Below, one piece after another: positions 54,541 to 62,816 of a stretch of DNA of 64,000 nucleotides. Made by a program: the position numbers and the translations under genes. Within the stretch, counting starts at the first letter, position 1. The number at the start of each line of letters is the position of its first letter. The notes below the pieces were generated by a model. The model saw only the letters and a program-made list of their open reading frames with translations. It had not been told where the DNA came from and did no database searches. This stretch comes from Leisingera aquimarina DSM 24565 (GTDB taxonomy: Bacteria > Pseudomonadota > Alphaproteobacteria > Rhodobacterales > Rhodobacteraceae). The stretch spans positions 434,596-498,595 of the forward strand of contig NZ_KI421504.1 in NCBI RefSeq assembly GCF_000473165.1. Direction: 5' to 3'.

Positions 54541-55905
54541 ATGCAGCAGGTATCCACGCGCAAGCGGATCTGGGGATGGTGGTTCTTTGACTGGGCCAGC
54601 CAGCCGTATCAGACGCTGCTGGTCACCTTTGTTTTCAGCCCGTTCTTTGCCGCAGTGGCGGCGGATTATTTCATGACCCAGGGGCTGGCGGGCGAGGCGG
54701 CCAAGGCGCAGGCGCAAACCGTCTGGTCGATGTGCCTGACCGTGACCGGGCTGATCATTGCCTTTGGCGCGCCGTTTCTGGGGGCGCTGGCCGATATCAC
54801 CGGGCGCCGCCTGCCCTGGATCATGATGTTTTCACTGATGTATCTGATCGGCGCCTGGGGTTTGTGGTACATGGATCCTTCGGGAAGCAACCTGTGGTGG
54901 ATGCTGGTCAGCTTCGGCTTTGGCTTCATCGGTGCCGAGTTTGCCCTGATCTTTGTCAACGCGCAGCTGCCAACGCTGGCCAGCCGCGAGGAGGTGGGGG
55001 CGGTCTCCGGGTCCGGCTTTGCATTCGGCTATCTTGGCGGGGTAATTGCACTGTTCATCATGCTGCTGCTGTTTGTCGAGCAAAGCTCGGGCAAGACGCT
55101 GATCGGCCTTAGCCCGGCCTTTGGACTGGATGCCGAAGCAAAAGAGGGCACCCGTGCCGTTGGCCCGTTCACCGCGGTCTGGTTTGCTGCCTTCATGGCC
55201 CCCTATTTTCTGTGGGTACAGGACCGCGGCGCTACCGGGCGCAAGGCCAGCCTGGGCAAAGCCTGGCAAATGGTGGTCAAGCTGGTTGCCAGCCTGCGCC
55301 ACCGGCTGAGCCTGGCGACCTATCTTGGCTCTTCGATGTTTTACCGGGATGCGCTGAACGGGCTGTACGGTTTCGGCGGCGTCTACGCGAAACTGGTGCT
55401 GGGCTGGGAGATCGCCCAGATCGGTATCTTCGGCATTGTCGCAGCCTTTGCCGCCACTGTCTTCAGCTGGCTGGGCGGCAAGGCAGACCGGCGGCTGGGC
55501 CCGAAACCGGTGATCATCGCCTCGATCCTGGTGCTTGCCTTTGTCTGCCTCATCATCGTCTCCATGTCGCGCCATCAGATTTTCGGCATCGCCCTGGCAG
55601 AAGGCTCTACCCTGCCCGACACGGTGTTTTTCGGCTGCGGCATGCTGATCGGCGGCTTTGGCGGCATCCTGCAATCGGCCAGCCGCAGCCTGATGGTGCG
55701 CCACACCAGCCCTGCGGATGCGACCGAAAGCTTTGGCCTTTACGGGTTGTCGGGACGCGCCACCGCGTTTCTGGCGCCGGCGCTGATCGGTCTGGCCACC
55801 ACCGTGACCGGCAGCGCCCGGCTGGGGATCACACCGGTGATCGGGCTGTTTCTGATCGGTTTGATACTGTTGTTCTGGGTTCAAGGAGAAGGAGATCAGG
55901 GTTGA
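54541..55905 (+). CDS. UMF1-family MFS transporter
   Basis: A 454-residue membrane protein of the UMF1/Atg22-like branch of the MFS. The opening KRIWGWWFFDWASQPYQTLLVTFVF, then FGAPFLGALADITGRRLPW and the late GGFGGILQSASRSLM fit the family. Substrates are unproven; members have been linked to vacuolar amino-acid efflux in fungi. Its stop overlaps the TTG start of mepA by 4 bases. Confidence 0.9.
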   Translation: MQQVSTRKRIWGWWFFDWASQPYQTLLVTFVFSPFFAAVAADYFMTQGLAGEAAKAQAQTVWSMCLTVTGLIIAFGAPFLGALADITGRRLPWIMMFSLMYLIGAWGLWYMDPSGSNLWWMLVSFGFGFIGAEFALIFVNAQLPTLASREEVGAVSGSGFAFGYLGGVIALFIMLLLFVEQSSGKTLIGLSPAFGLDAEAKEGTRAVGPFTAVWFAAFMAPYFLWVQDRGATGRKASLGKAWQMVVKLVASLRHRLSLATYLGSSMFYRDALNGLYGFGGVYAKLVLGWEIAQIGIFGIVAAFAATVFSWLGGKADRRLGPKPVIIASILVLAFVCLIIVSMSRHQIFGIALAEGSTLPDTVFFGCGMLIGGFGGILQSASRSLMVRHTSPADATESFGLYGLSGRATAFLAPALIGLATTVTGSARLGITPVIGLFLIGLILLFWVQGEGDQG

Positions 55906-56771
55906 AACTGTTTGTTGCCATATGCTTAGCGGTTGCCGGGTTATTTAATCCGGCAAGTGCGCAAACCCCAGCCAAGGCCCTGTTCGGGGCCAAGCCCAGC
56001 GCCTCGCAGCAGCGCCCCGCGCCGTTCGGCTCTTATGCCAAAGGATGCGTTGCCGGCGCCGCCCAGCTGCCCGAGACCGGCCCCACCTGGCAGGCGATGC
56101 GGCTGAGCCGCAACCGAAACTGGGGGCATCCGGCAGCGATTGATTTTGTTGAGGATCTCAGCCGGTTTGCCGCCAAGCAGCGCGGCTGGAAAGGCCTGTA
56201 CATCGGCGACATCAGCCAGCCGCGCGGCGGGCCGATGCTGTCGGGCCACCGCAGCCATCAGATCGGCCTTGATATCGACATCTGGATGCGGCCGCCGGAC
56301 CGGCTGAACCTCAGCCGCAACGCACGGGAAAACATCTCCTCAATCTCGATGCGCCGGGCCAAGGGCGCCTATGTGAACTCCAGCTGGACCCGCGCTCATC
56401 ACGAGATCCTTAAAGCCGCGGCGCAGGACAAGCGGGTGGCGCGGATTTTCGTCTTTCCCGGCGCCAAGGTGCAGATGTGCAATGACGAAAAGGGCGACCG
56501 CCGCTGGCTGCGCAAGATCCGGCCCTGGTGGGGTCATCACTACCACTTCCATGTGCGGCTGGCCTGCCCGCGCGGTGCGCGCGGCTGCGCCGATCAGGCA
56601 GCCCCGCCCAAAGGCGACGGCTGCACCGATGCGCAGCGCTGGGTCAATGACATTCTGAACCCGCCGCCGCCGAAACCAGTTGACCCCAACGCGCCAAAGC
56701 CTAAACCGCGGCGTGATTACACCCTATCGGACCTGCCCAAGCAATGCGCCGCCGTTCTGCAATCAAACTGA
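55902..56771 (+). CDS. mepA: Penicillin-insensitive murein endopeptidase
   Basis: A 289-residue exported M74 metallopeptidase that cuts D-Ala-mDAP crosslinks. It has a signal peptide at residues 1-21 (ending NPASAQ), zinc ligands in SGHRSHQIGLDIDIW and the downstream HHYHFHVRL, and six cysteines. The best start is TTG at 55902, eleven bases after GGAGA, which keeps the signal peptide; no ATG does. The C-terminal proline/lysine-rich tail reads through the start of the next gene, giving a 28-base overlap in a different frame. Confidence 0.92.
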   Translation: MKLFVAICLAVAGLFNPASAQTPAKALFGAKPSASQQRPAPFGSYAKGCVAGAAQLPETGPTWQAMRLSRNRNWGHPAAIDFVEDLSRFAAKQRGWKGLYIGDISQPRGGPMLSGHRSHQIGLDIDIWMRPPDRLNLSRNARENISSISMRRAKGAYVNSSWTRAHHEILKAAAQDKRVARIFVFPGAKVQMCNDEKGDRRWLRKIRPWWGHHYHFHVRLACPRGARGCADQAAPPKGDGCTDAQRWVNDILNPPPPKPVDPNAPKPKPRRDYTLSDLPKQCAAVLQSN

Positions 56772-57658
56772 TCCTGGCCCTGGCCGCAACTGGCGGGCTG
56801 GCGGCTGCGGGTTTTGCGGCAAACCGCCCCGCAGCTGCTGCGGCAGGCAAGGCGCAGCACCTCAGCAGCTATACTTGGAAGCTGAACCAGCGCTGGTTCG
56901 GCGGGTTCTCGGCTCTGAAGCTCAGCAGCGGCGGCACGGCAATGACCGTTCTCAGCGACCGGGCTACTTTGGTGACAACCCGGATCCAGCGCAGCCAGGG
57001 GCTGATTTCAGGCATCACTGCCCGGCGCGCGCACGAATTGCGGGCCTCCACCGGGAAGACGCTCAAAGGCTTTGCCGGAGACAGCGAAGGGCTGGCGGTC
57101 GCGGCGGACGGCAGCCGCTATATTTCCTTTGAAGGCGCCGCACGGGTGGCGCGCTACCAGCACCCCGGTAGCCGCGCCAAGGTTCTGCCGCGCCCCAAGG
57201 CCTTCCGCAGCCTGCCGCCCAACAAATCCCTGGAAACCCTCGCCATCGATTCCCGCGGACGGCTTTACACCTTGCCCGAGCGCGCCTTGGATAAACACGG
57301 ACAGATCCCGGTCTGGCGCTGGAACGGCCGCCGCTGGTCACGCCCCTTCAGCCTGCCGCCTGAGGGTGGATTTCTGCCGGTGGATGCCGATTTCGGCCCT
57401 GATGGGCGGCTCTATCTCCTGGAGCGCGACTTTACTCTGTTTGGTTTCCGCAGCCGGTTGCGGCGATGGGATATCACCGCCGCAGGACCGGCGAACGAAA
57501 CCGTTCTGCTGCAAACCGGTTCCGGCACCCATGACAATCTGGAAGGGCTGTCCGTCTGGGCAGATGAAATCGGAGGGTTGCGCGCCACCATGGTGTCGGA
57601 CGACAATTTCCTGCCCTTTCAACGCACCGAACTCGTGGAATACGCGCTGCCCCGCTGA
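56744..57658 (+). CDS. Esterase-like activity of phytase family protein
   Basis: A 304-residue protein with a twin-arginine-like or plain signal peptide (MRRRSAIKLILALAATGGLAAAGFAA). A beta-propeller-type domain follows, with FGGFSALKL, DSEGLAVAADGSRYISFEG, ETLAIDSRGRLYTLPE and DNLEGLSVWADEIGG. These match the esterase-like-activity-of-phytase domain as I know it; the substrate is unclear. It begins inside the end of mepA and ends before a terminator at 57765. Confidence 0.85.
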   Translation: MRRRSAIKLILALAATGGLAAAGFAANRPAAAAAGKAQHLSSYTWKLNQRWFGGFSALKLSSGGTAMTVLSDRATLVTTRIQRSQGLISGITARRAHELRASTGKTLKGFAGDSEGLAVAADGSRYISFEGAARVARYQHPGSRAKVLPRPKAFRSLPPNKSLETLAIDSRGRLYTLPERALDKHGQIPVWRWNGRRWSRPFSLPPEGGFLPVDADFGPDGRLYLLERDFTLFGFRSRLRRWDITAAGPANETVLLQTGSGTHDNLEGLSVWADEIGGLRATMVSDDNFLPFQRTELVEYALPR

Positions 57659-57662
57659 TCAC

Positions 57663-57735
57663 GCGCCCCGCCAGCGGCACCGGGCCCACCCGAAGGGGGC
57701 ATTTCCTGAAATGCGCCCGCGCGGGCGGGAGCCCC
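57663..57735 (+). repeat. Structured intergenic repeat, copy D
   Basis: Hairpin 1 is weaker here; the anchor reads GGGCCCACC. Hairpin 2 is a perfect GCATTTC, loop CT, GAAATGC (57699-57714). GGGCGGGAG follows at 57723-57731. This is the only copy in a tandem rather than a convergent gap. Confidence 0.65.
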
Positions 57736-57764
57736 TGCCCTGCAGGATGCTTGCAGCAGGGTGC

Positions 57765-57791
57765 GGACCGGTTTAAAGGGGCCGGTCTTTT
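57765..57791 (+). terminator. Rho-independent terminator after the phytase-like gene
   Basis: GACCGG, loop TTTAAAGGGG, CCGGTC followed by four Ts. It closes the UMF1-mepA-phytase-like transcript 48 bases before yhhQ. Confidence 0.7.
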
Positions 57792-57838
57792 GCCGTGCCG
57801 GAACATGTGCCCGCGGCCTTGAAAAACGGATCCGACCC

Positions 57839-58474
57839 ATGCCCCGCTCGCATATCCCCGGCATTGTTGCCATGGCCGCCGTCGTTGTGGCGTCCAACAT
57901 CCTGGTGCAATTCCTGTTTGGCCAATGGCTGACCTGGGGCGCCTTCACCTATCCCATCGCTTTCCTGGTCACTGACGTGATGAACCGTGTCTATGGCACC
58001 GCAGCTGCCCGCAAGGTTGTGCTGGCCGGTTTCCTTGCCGGGGTCGCCTGCTCGCTGATCGGCACTCAAATCATGCTGCAGGGCGACGGCTTCACCTATC
58101 CGGCCGTGACCCTGCGCATCGCGCTTGGCTCCGGTCTTGCCTTCCTCACCGCGCAGCTATTGGACGTCGCCGTCTTCTCGGCCCTGCGGACAGGCAAATG
58201 GTGGCGCGCGCCGCTGGCGTCTACGCTGGCCGGCTCCATTGTGGACACCGCCCTGTTCTTCACCATCGCCTTCTCAGCTGCGCTCAGCTGGCTCGAGCCC
58301 GGCAACGATGTCGCTTGGGCCGGAGAGCCGCTGCCGCTGCTAGGCAGCGGCCCTACGGCCCCTTTGTGGGTCTCGCTTGCCGCGGCCGATTGGCTGGTAA
58401 AACTATCGCTCGCTTTGGCCGCCCTTGTGCCTTTCCGCATCATCGTGCGTAAACTGACCGCAAAGACCACATGA
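57839..58474 (+). CDS. yhhQ: Queuosine precursor transporter YhhQ (VUT family)
   Basis: A 211-residue membrane protein with about six helices. WLTWGAFTYPIAFLVTDVMNRVYG is the family signature, and FTYPAVTLRIALGSGLAFLTAQLLDV and STLAGSIVDTALFFTIAFS follow. YhhQ imports preQ0/preQ1 for tRNA queuosine synthesis. I found no preQ1 riboswitch in front of it. ATG 57839 is chosen by family length; upstream in-frame sequence lies in the terminator. Confidence 0.92.
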   Translation: MPRSHIPGIVAMAAVVVASNILVQFLFGQWLTWGAFTYPIAFLVTDVMNRVYGTAAARKVVLAGFLAGVACSLIGTQIMLQGDGFTYPAVTLRIALGSGLAFLTAQLLDVAVFSALRTGKWWRAPLASTLAGSIVDTALFFTIAFSAALSWLEPGNDVAWAGEPLPLLGSGPTAPLWVSLAAADWLVKLSLALAALVPFRIIVRKLTAKTT

Positions 58475-58544
58475 TTTTGTTTTGACATTAACCGAATCTG
58501 TGGCAGGCTGGGGTCACACGAAACATTCAGAAAGGAGGTGCCCA

Positions 58545-58622
58545 TTGTCTAGAGAAGCTATGGAGAGCAGTGCCGGAACAGTTCAGAAGGCGTGCGGCCG
58601 AGGCAGCCCTTGGCGCGTATAG
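58545..58622 (+). CDS. 25-codon small ORF in the arfB leader
   Basis: Starts with TTG six bases after GGAGG and ends with TAG, coding for a 25-residue peptide ending CGRGSPWRV. It is too short for family assignment. Its strong ribosome site and the complementary sequence downstream argue that translation matters, either for a small protein or as a sensing leader peptide. An alternative in-frame ATG lies five codons in. Confidence 0.45.
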   Translation: MSREAMESSAGTVQKACGRGSPWRV

Positions 58623-58669
58623 AAGACTGAATTGGTGCTGACCTAACCGGTGCACCTCCTATCATCTCG

Positions 58670-58703
58670 AAGGGCTGTTCTCGCGTGTGGGAACGGCCCT
58701 TTT
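58670..58703 (+). terminator. Rho-independent terminator before arfB
   Basis: An 11-bp stem with one G-U pair and a 10-base loop, followed by TTTT, directly upstream of the arfB start. Transcripts must read through it to express arfB from an upstream promoter. Confidence 0.75.
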
Positions 58704-58720
58704 CGATTGCTGACTGAGCC

Positions 58721-59140
58721 ATGATCCACGTTAATGCGCAAATCACCCTGCAGGACTGGGAACTGACCGAAAGCTTCGTCCGCGCCTCAGGCCCCGGCGG
58801 GCAGAATGTGAACAAGGTGGCCACCGCGGTGGAGCTGCGGTTCGAGGCCGAACGCTCGCCTCAGCTCACGCCCGCAGTCAAAACCCGGCTGAGACGGCTG
58901 GCCGGGCGCCGCTGGACCAAGGAGGGCGCGATCATCCTGCAGTGCGACGAAACCCGGTCCCAGCAGCGCAACCGCGAAATTGTGCGCGAGCGGCTGGCCG
59001 AGCTGGTGCGCAAGGCACTGGTGGCGCCAAAGCGGCGCATTGCCACCAAACCCACCCGCGGCTCGGTTAAGCGGCGGCTCGAGGCCAAGAAACAGCGCGG
59101 CGGATTGAAGGCGACGCGCGGTAAAATCGACCCGGATTGA
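58721..59140 (+). CDS. arfB: Alternative ribosome-rescue factor B (peptidyl-tRNA hydrolase)
   Basis: A 139-residue YaeJ/ArfB protein that releases stalled ribosomes on non-stop messages. The catalytic GGQ is at 26-28 in ASGPGGQNVNKVATAVELR, and the C-terminal tail is strongly basic (KRRIATKPTRGSVKRRLEAKK, positions about 103-123), which enters the empty mRNA channel. Full length. It has no strong ribosome site but a structured leader with a terminator just upstream, so expression is probably controlled. Confidence 0.94.
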   Translation: MIHVNAQITLQDWELTESFVRASGPGGQNVNKVATAVELRFEAERSPQLTPAVKTRLRRLAGRRWTKEGAIILQCDETRSQQRNREIVRERLAELVRKALVAPKRRIATKPTRGSVKRRLEAKKQRGGLKATRGKIDPD

Positions 59141-59200
59141 TCCGGCGGATTGCACCCGCTGCCCGCTCCGCCCATGCTGCTGGCAAAACAGCAGGGAGAT

Positions 59201-59953
59201 ATGGCCATGCGGCTGGATGGAAGAACCGCCATCGTGACCGGCGGCGCCTCGGGCTTTGGTGCCGGAATTGCGCGCAAGTTCCTGGCCGAAGGGGCCCGGG
59301 TGATGATTGCCGACATCAATGGCACAGCAGCTGCGGAAATGGCCGCGGAGCTGGGCAGCAACGCCATCGCCCAGACAGTGGATGTCTCCGACGGCGCCTC
59401 GGTCAATGCCATGGCAAAGGCGGCGCTCGCGGCCTTCGGGCACCTAGACATTCTGATCAACAATGCCGGCGTCACCCATTTTCCCGCCCCTTTGGAAGAG
59501 ATCACCGAGGATGATTTCGACCGGGTGATGGGGGTGAACATGAAATCCGTCTACCTGACGGCCCGCGCCCTGGTGCCGCATATGAAGGCCCGCCAGACCG
59601 GTGCGATCCTGAATGTCGCCTCCACCGCCGGTGTGTCGCCCCGCCCCAACCTCAACTGGTACAATGCCTCCAAGGGCTGGATGATCACCGCCACCAAAAC
59701 CATGGCAGTCGAACTGGCGCCGCATGGCGTGCGGGTCAATGCGATCAACCCGGTGGCGGGGGAAACACCGCTGTTGAAAACCTTCATGGGCGAGGATACC
59801 CCGGAGATGCGCGCCAAGTTCCTGTCCACCATCCCCATTGGCCGGTTTTCCACGCCTGAGGACATGGGCAACGCAGCTTGTTACCTATGCTCGGACGAGG
59901 CCGGCATGGTAACTGGCGTGGCAATGGAAGTAGACGGAGGACGCTGCATATGA
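59201..59953 (+). CDS. SDR-family oxidoreductase
   Basis: A 250-residue classical short-chain dehydrogenase. The cofactor motif TGGASGFG is at 13-20, followed by NNAG, an active-site Ser in NVASTAG, and Tyr154/Lys158 in WYNASKG. An Asp after strand 2 (IADINGT) favours NAD. It may oxidise a glucose- or 3-oxoacyl-type substrate; this cannot be resolved. ATG 59201 follows GGGAG. It overlaps the cupin gene by 4 bases, suggesting the two act on the same metabolite. Confidence 0.92.
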   Translation: MAMRLDGRTAIVTGGASGFGAGIARKFLAEGARVMIADINGTAAAEMAAELGSNAIAQTVDVSDGASVNAMAKAALAAFGHLDILINNAGVTHFPAPLEEITEDDFDRVMGVNMKSVYLTARALVPHMKARQTGAILNVASTAGVSPRPNLNWYNASKGWMITATKTMAVELAPHGVRVNAINPVAGETPLLKTFMGEDTPEMRAKFLSTIPIGRFSTPEDMGNAACYLCSDEAGMVTGVAMEVDGGRCI

Positions 59954-60303
59954 AAACTGTGAACTTGGCAGAGAAACTGGAAATGTTTTCAACCCATTGG
60001 GACCCGCATGTGGTGGCGGACTATAATGGCAATGACGTGATGGTGGTGAAATTCGAGGGTGATTTTCCCTTTCACCACCATCCGGATACCGATGATTTTT
60101 TCCTGGTTCTGGAAGGTGAAATGGTGATGGATATCGAAGGCGAACCGCCGCAGACCATCCGCTCGGGCGAGTTGTTTGTGGTGCCCAAGGGCGTCAGCCA
60201 CCGCCCCCGCGCCGATCAGGAATGCAAGGTGCTGCTTATCGAACCGAAGGGCGAGCCGAACACCGGCGATCCGGCAACTGCAGCGCCCAAGCCGCAGATA
60301 TAG
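59950..60303 (+). CDS. Cupin-domain protein
   Basis: A 117-residue single cupin. Metal-binding motif 1 is in DFPFHHHPDTDDFFLVLEGEM and motif 2 in GELFVVPKGVSHRP. It begins inside the stop of the SDR gene (ATGA). Such small cupins act as isomerases, dioxygenases or sensors; the substrate is unknown but is probably shared with the SDR. Confidence 0.88.
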   Translation: MKTVNLAEKLEMFSTHWDPHVVADYNGNDVMVVKFEGDFPFHHHPDTDDFFLVLEGEMVMDIEGEPPQTIRSGELFVVPKGVSHRPRADQECKVLLIEPKGEPNTGDPATAAPKPQI

Positions 60304-60366
60304 GCGGCTTGAAACCGGCTCTTTCATCTTTTTCCGGGCTCCGCCCGTTCGGCCTTGAAACCCTCC

Positions 60367-60389
60367 CCCGGAGGGTTTCCAAGACAGGC
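60367..60389. terminator. Hairpin between the cupin and P1 peptidase genes
   Basis: A 10-bp stem whose arms are GAAACCCTCC and GGAGGGTTTC around a CCC loop lies in the gap after the cupin gene (position approximate to a few bases). It is a probable 3'-end structure without a T-run. Confidence 0.45.
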
Positions 60390-60450
60390 CTCACCCCCGC
60401 CGCAGGCAGCCCGCAACAGCGGGCATCGGCCAAACAAAGGACTGCCCGTT

Positions 60451-61473
60451 ATGCTACCCGGCCCTCGAAATCTGATCACCGATGTGCCCGGCATCCTAGT
60501 TGGCAATGCGCAGGACAGCGCGCTGAAATCCGGCGCCACAGTGCTGACGGCGGATCAGCCCTTCACCGCATCTGTGCATGTGATGGGCGGCGCACCGGGG
60601 ACGCGGGAAACCGACTTGCTGGCGCCGGATAAATCAGTCGCTAAGATTGACGCGCTTGTGCTGTCCGGCGGCTCTGCCTTTGGTCTTGATGCCTGTTCTG
60701 GGGTGATGGACGCGCTGCACAGTCAGGGCCGCGGCTTTCCGGTTGGGCCGGCGCGGGTGCCGCTGGTGCCGGGCGCGATCCTGTTTGACCTGCTGAACGG
60801 CGGAGATAAAGCATGGAAGGAAAATCCCTACTGCGACCTGGGCCGGGCGGCGTTTGAAAACGCTGCAGAGGCGTTTGATCTTGGCACTGCCGGCGCAGGC
60901 ACCGGCGCGCTGACCGCGATGGTAAAGGGCGGGCTGGGGTCGGCCTCGCTGGTGCTGGACAGCGGCGTGACCGTGGGCGCGCTGGTGGCCGCCAACCCGC
61001 TGGGCGCCGTCACCACACCGGGTGAGCGGCATTTCTGGGCGGCGCCGTTTGAAATTGGAGATGAATTCGGCGGATTGGGCCCGGATCCCTCCGCCGGGCT
61101 GGGCCGCAGTCCGGAGAGCCGCAAACTGGCTGCCATGCAGAAGCTGGGCAATGCCCCTTTGCCGGCAGAGCGCGCCAATACCACCATCGCCATCGTCGCC
61201 GCAGATGCCGCACTCAGCAAGGCGCAGTGCCAGCGGCTGGCCACCGCCGCCCATGACGGCATCAGCCGCGCCATTGTCCCCGCCCACGCGCCCGGCGACG
61301 GCGATCTGGTCTTTGCCGCCAGCACCGGCGCCCGCGCCTTGGAAAACCCGGACGCAGACCTTGGACCGGTCTGCCATGCCGCTGCCCTGTGCCTCAGCCG
61401 CGCCATTGCGCGCGCCATCTCAAACGCCCGCCCGGAACCCGGAGACCTGCTGCCCTGCTGGTCAGCGCCTTGA
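60451..61473 (+). CDS. P1-family peptidase (DmpA-like)
   Basis: A 340-residue self-processing N-terminal-nucleophile hydrolase of the P1/DmpA family. VLSGGSAFGLDACSGVMDAL and GDLVFAASTG are typical. Autocleavage is expected before the NTTIAIV stretch (Asn243-Thr244-Thr245), freeing a Thr nucleophile. Members are aminopeptidases or beta-peptidyl aminopeptidases. ATG 60451 starts MLPGPRNLITDVPG, which fits the family. Confidence 0.9.
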   Translation: MLPGPRNLITDVPGILVGNAQDSALKSGATVLTADQPFTASVHVMGGAPGTRETDLLAPDKSVAKIDALVLSGGSAFGLDACSGVMDALHSQGRGFPVGPARVPLVPGAILFDLLNGGDKAWKENPYCDLGRAAFENAAEAFDLGTAGAGTGALTAMVKGGLGSASLVLDSGVTVGALVAANPLGAVTTPGERHFWAAPFEIGDEFGGLGPDPSAGLGRSPESRKLAAMQKLGNAPLPAERANTTIAIVAADAALSKAQCQRLATAAHDGISRAIVPAHAPGDGDLVFAASTGARALENPDADLGPVCHAAALCLSRAIARAISNARPEPGDLLPCWSAP

Positions 61474-61582
61474 ATTGCCGCAGCTTCCTGCCGGAACTTT
61501 GATGCGCGTCAAACTGCCGGTTGACACTGCGGGCTATTGGATCATGAGTCACACGTGCCATCTCAAAACCGGAGCAAGCAAT

Positions 61583-62044
61583 ATGAAGCCTCTCGTAACA
61601 GCCGCCATTTTCGGCCTCCTCGCCGCCCCCGCCTTTGCCGAAGGCGACCTCGAAGCCGGCGAGAAGGGGTTCAACAAGTGCAAATCTTGCCACATGGTCG
61701 TCTCGGATGACGGCGACGTGATCGTCAAGGGCGGCAAGACCGGCCCCAACCTGTGGGGGGTCGCCGGGCGCACCGCAGGCAGCGTCGAGGGCTTCAAGTA
61801 CAGCAAGGACCTGATTGCGGCGGGCGAAGCCGGACTGGTCTGGGACGAAGCGAAATTCGTCGGCTTCACCACCGATCCCAAGAAATTCCTGCAGGCTGAA
61901 ACCGGCAACGCCAAAGCCAAATCGAAGATGTCCTTCCGTCTGAAGAAGGGCGGTGAGGATATCTTTGCTTTCCTGGCCAGCCACGGCCCGGCCCCGGCTG
62001 AAGAACCCGCCGCTGAAGAAAACGCAGAAGCCGCTTCCGAGTAA
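61583..62044 (+). CDS. Cytochrome c2 family protein
   Basis: A 153-residue periplasmic electron carrier. The signal peptide ends AAPAFA, the haem site is C33-K-S-C36-H37, and the axial Met116 is in SKMSF. The long insertions and the KTGPNLWGVAGR and FKYSKDL segments match class I cytochrome c2 of phototrophic and roseobacter-type bacteria. An acidic Glu/Ala-rich tail follows. A TTGACA lies at 61521-61526. A strong terminator follows at 62072. Confidence 0.93.
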   Translation: MKPLVTAAIFGLLAAPAFAEGDLEAGEKGFNKCKSCHMVVSDDGDVIVKGGKTGPNLWGVAGRTAGSVEGFKYSKDLIAAGEAGLVWDEAKFVGFTTDPKKFLQAETGNAKAKSKMSFRLKKGGEDIFAFLASHGPAPAEEPAAEENAEAASE

Positions 62045-62071
62045 GGCCGGACTTTCCGGCAGCACGGCCAC

Positions 62072-62100
62072 AAAGCCGCGGCATTTTCGCCGCGGCTTTT
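62072..62100 (+). terminator. Rho-independent terminator of the cytochrome c2 gene
   Basis: AAAGCCGCGGC, loop ATTTTC, GCCGCGGCTTTT: an 11-bp perfect stem followed by Ts, 28 bases after the stop codon. Confidence 0.92.
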
Positions 62101-62195
62101 CGCGTAATTGCTTTCGCAACCCGCAGACGTTAGCGGTAGGAGCCAGGCCATCGCAATTGCGGCAGGCCGGTCAGGGAAACCGTCACGGACACAGC

Positions 62196-62738
62196 ATGAG
62201 CCACATGATCCCCGCCTGGGTGAACGGCGATTTGACACCGGTTGACAAGCTCGCTGCGCATGAGCGCGGGCTGAAGCACAAGGCGGTATCCGTCTTTGTG
62301 GTGAAAGGCGTGGAAATCCTGATGCAGCGCCGGGCGATGGGCAAGTACCACACGCCTGGCCTGTGGGCGAACACCTGCTGCACCCACCCGATGTGGGACG
62401 AGCAGCCCTCCGCTTGTGCCGTGCGGCGGATGCAGGAGGAGCTGGGCCTGACGGGCCTCTATCCTGAGTTCCGCCACCACCTGGAATACCGCGCCGATGT
62501 CGGAAATGGCCTGGTCGAGCATGAAGCCGTGGATGTGTTCCTGGCCCATGCGCACCGCCCCTTGAACATCACCCCCAACCCGGACGAAGTGATGGAGACC
62601 CGCTGGGTCGATTACCATGACCTTCTGGCCGAAGTCAGCCGTCACCCGGAACGGTTCACGCCCTGGCTGAAAATCTATCTGCACAATTATGCCGATGTGA
62701 TCTTTGGCCCCGACCTGATCATCGGCGGCCGACGCTGA
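62196..62738 (+). CDS. idi: Isopentenyl-diphosphate delta-isomerase (type 1)
   Basis: A 180-residue Nudix-fold enzyme that interconverts IPP and DMAPP for isoprenoid synthesis. The active-site Cys62 is in LWANTCCTHP, and the catalytic Glu pair is at 108-110 in VEHEAVDVF. A degenerate Nudix helix follows the Cys. In this group idi often lies near photosynthesis or carotenoid genes; here its neighbours are cytochrome c2 and a monooxygenase. ATG 62205 is an alternative start. Confidence 0.95.
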   Translation: MSHMIPAWVNGDLTPVDKLAAHERGLKHKAVSVFVVKGVEILMQRRAMGKYHTPGLWANTCCTHPMWDEQPSACAVRRMQEELGLTGLYPEFRHHLEYRADVGNGLVEHEAVDVFLAHAHRPLNITPNPDEVMETRWVDYHDLLAEVSRHPERFTPWLKIYLHNYADVIFGPDLIIGGRR

Positions 62739-62816
62739 CCGCTTACTCTTTCTGCCAGCTTGCCCCGCCCTGCGCGCCATGGTTATCTGTGCGCGCAATT
62801 AGGGAGTGTACTTATT

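Larger units (their letters stand above)
58482..58703 (+). promoter_or_regulatory. Structured leader of arfB with small ORF, anti-SD and terminator
   Basis: A TTGACA box (58482-58487) begins the region, although no good -10 is visible. A strong ribosome site AGGAGGTGC (58533-58541) precedes a TTG-started small ORF. The exact complement GCACCTCCT lies at 58652-58660, so the ribosome site can be sequestered. A terminator (AAGGGCTGTTC, 10-base loop, GAACGGCCCTTTT; 58670-58703) ends 17 bases before the arfB ATG. arfB itself has no clear ribosome site. The parts suggest attenuation or a free small RNA. Confidence 0.6.

Noticed and set aside
57740-57838. Possible preQ1 riboswitch before yhhQ
   Set aside because: I looked for the short preQ1-type pseudoknot core and found only a terminator and the end of repeat copy D.
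58545-58703. tmRNA or SRP RNA before arfB
   Set aside because: No tRNA-like domain, tag-peptide sequence or SRP-RNA core (GGTCAGGTCCGGAAGG-type) is present; the parts fit a leader or small RNA better.
61521-61549. Sigma-70-type promoter before cytochrome c2
   Set aside because: TTGACA is clear, but the box 17 bases later (ATGAGT) is a poor -10; mentioned under the gene instead of called.
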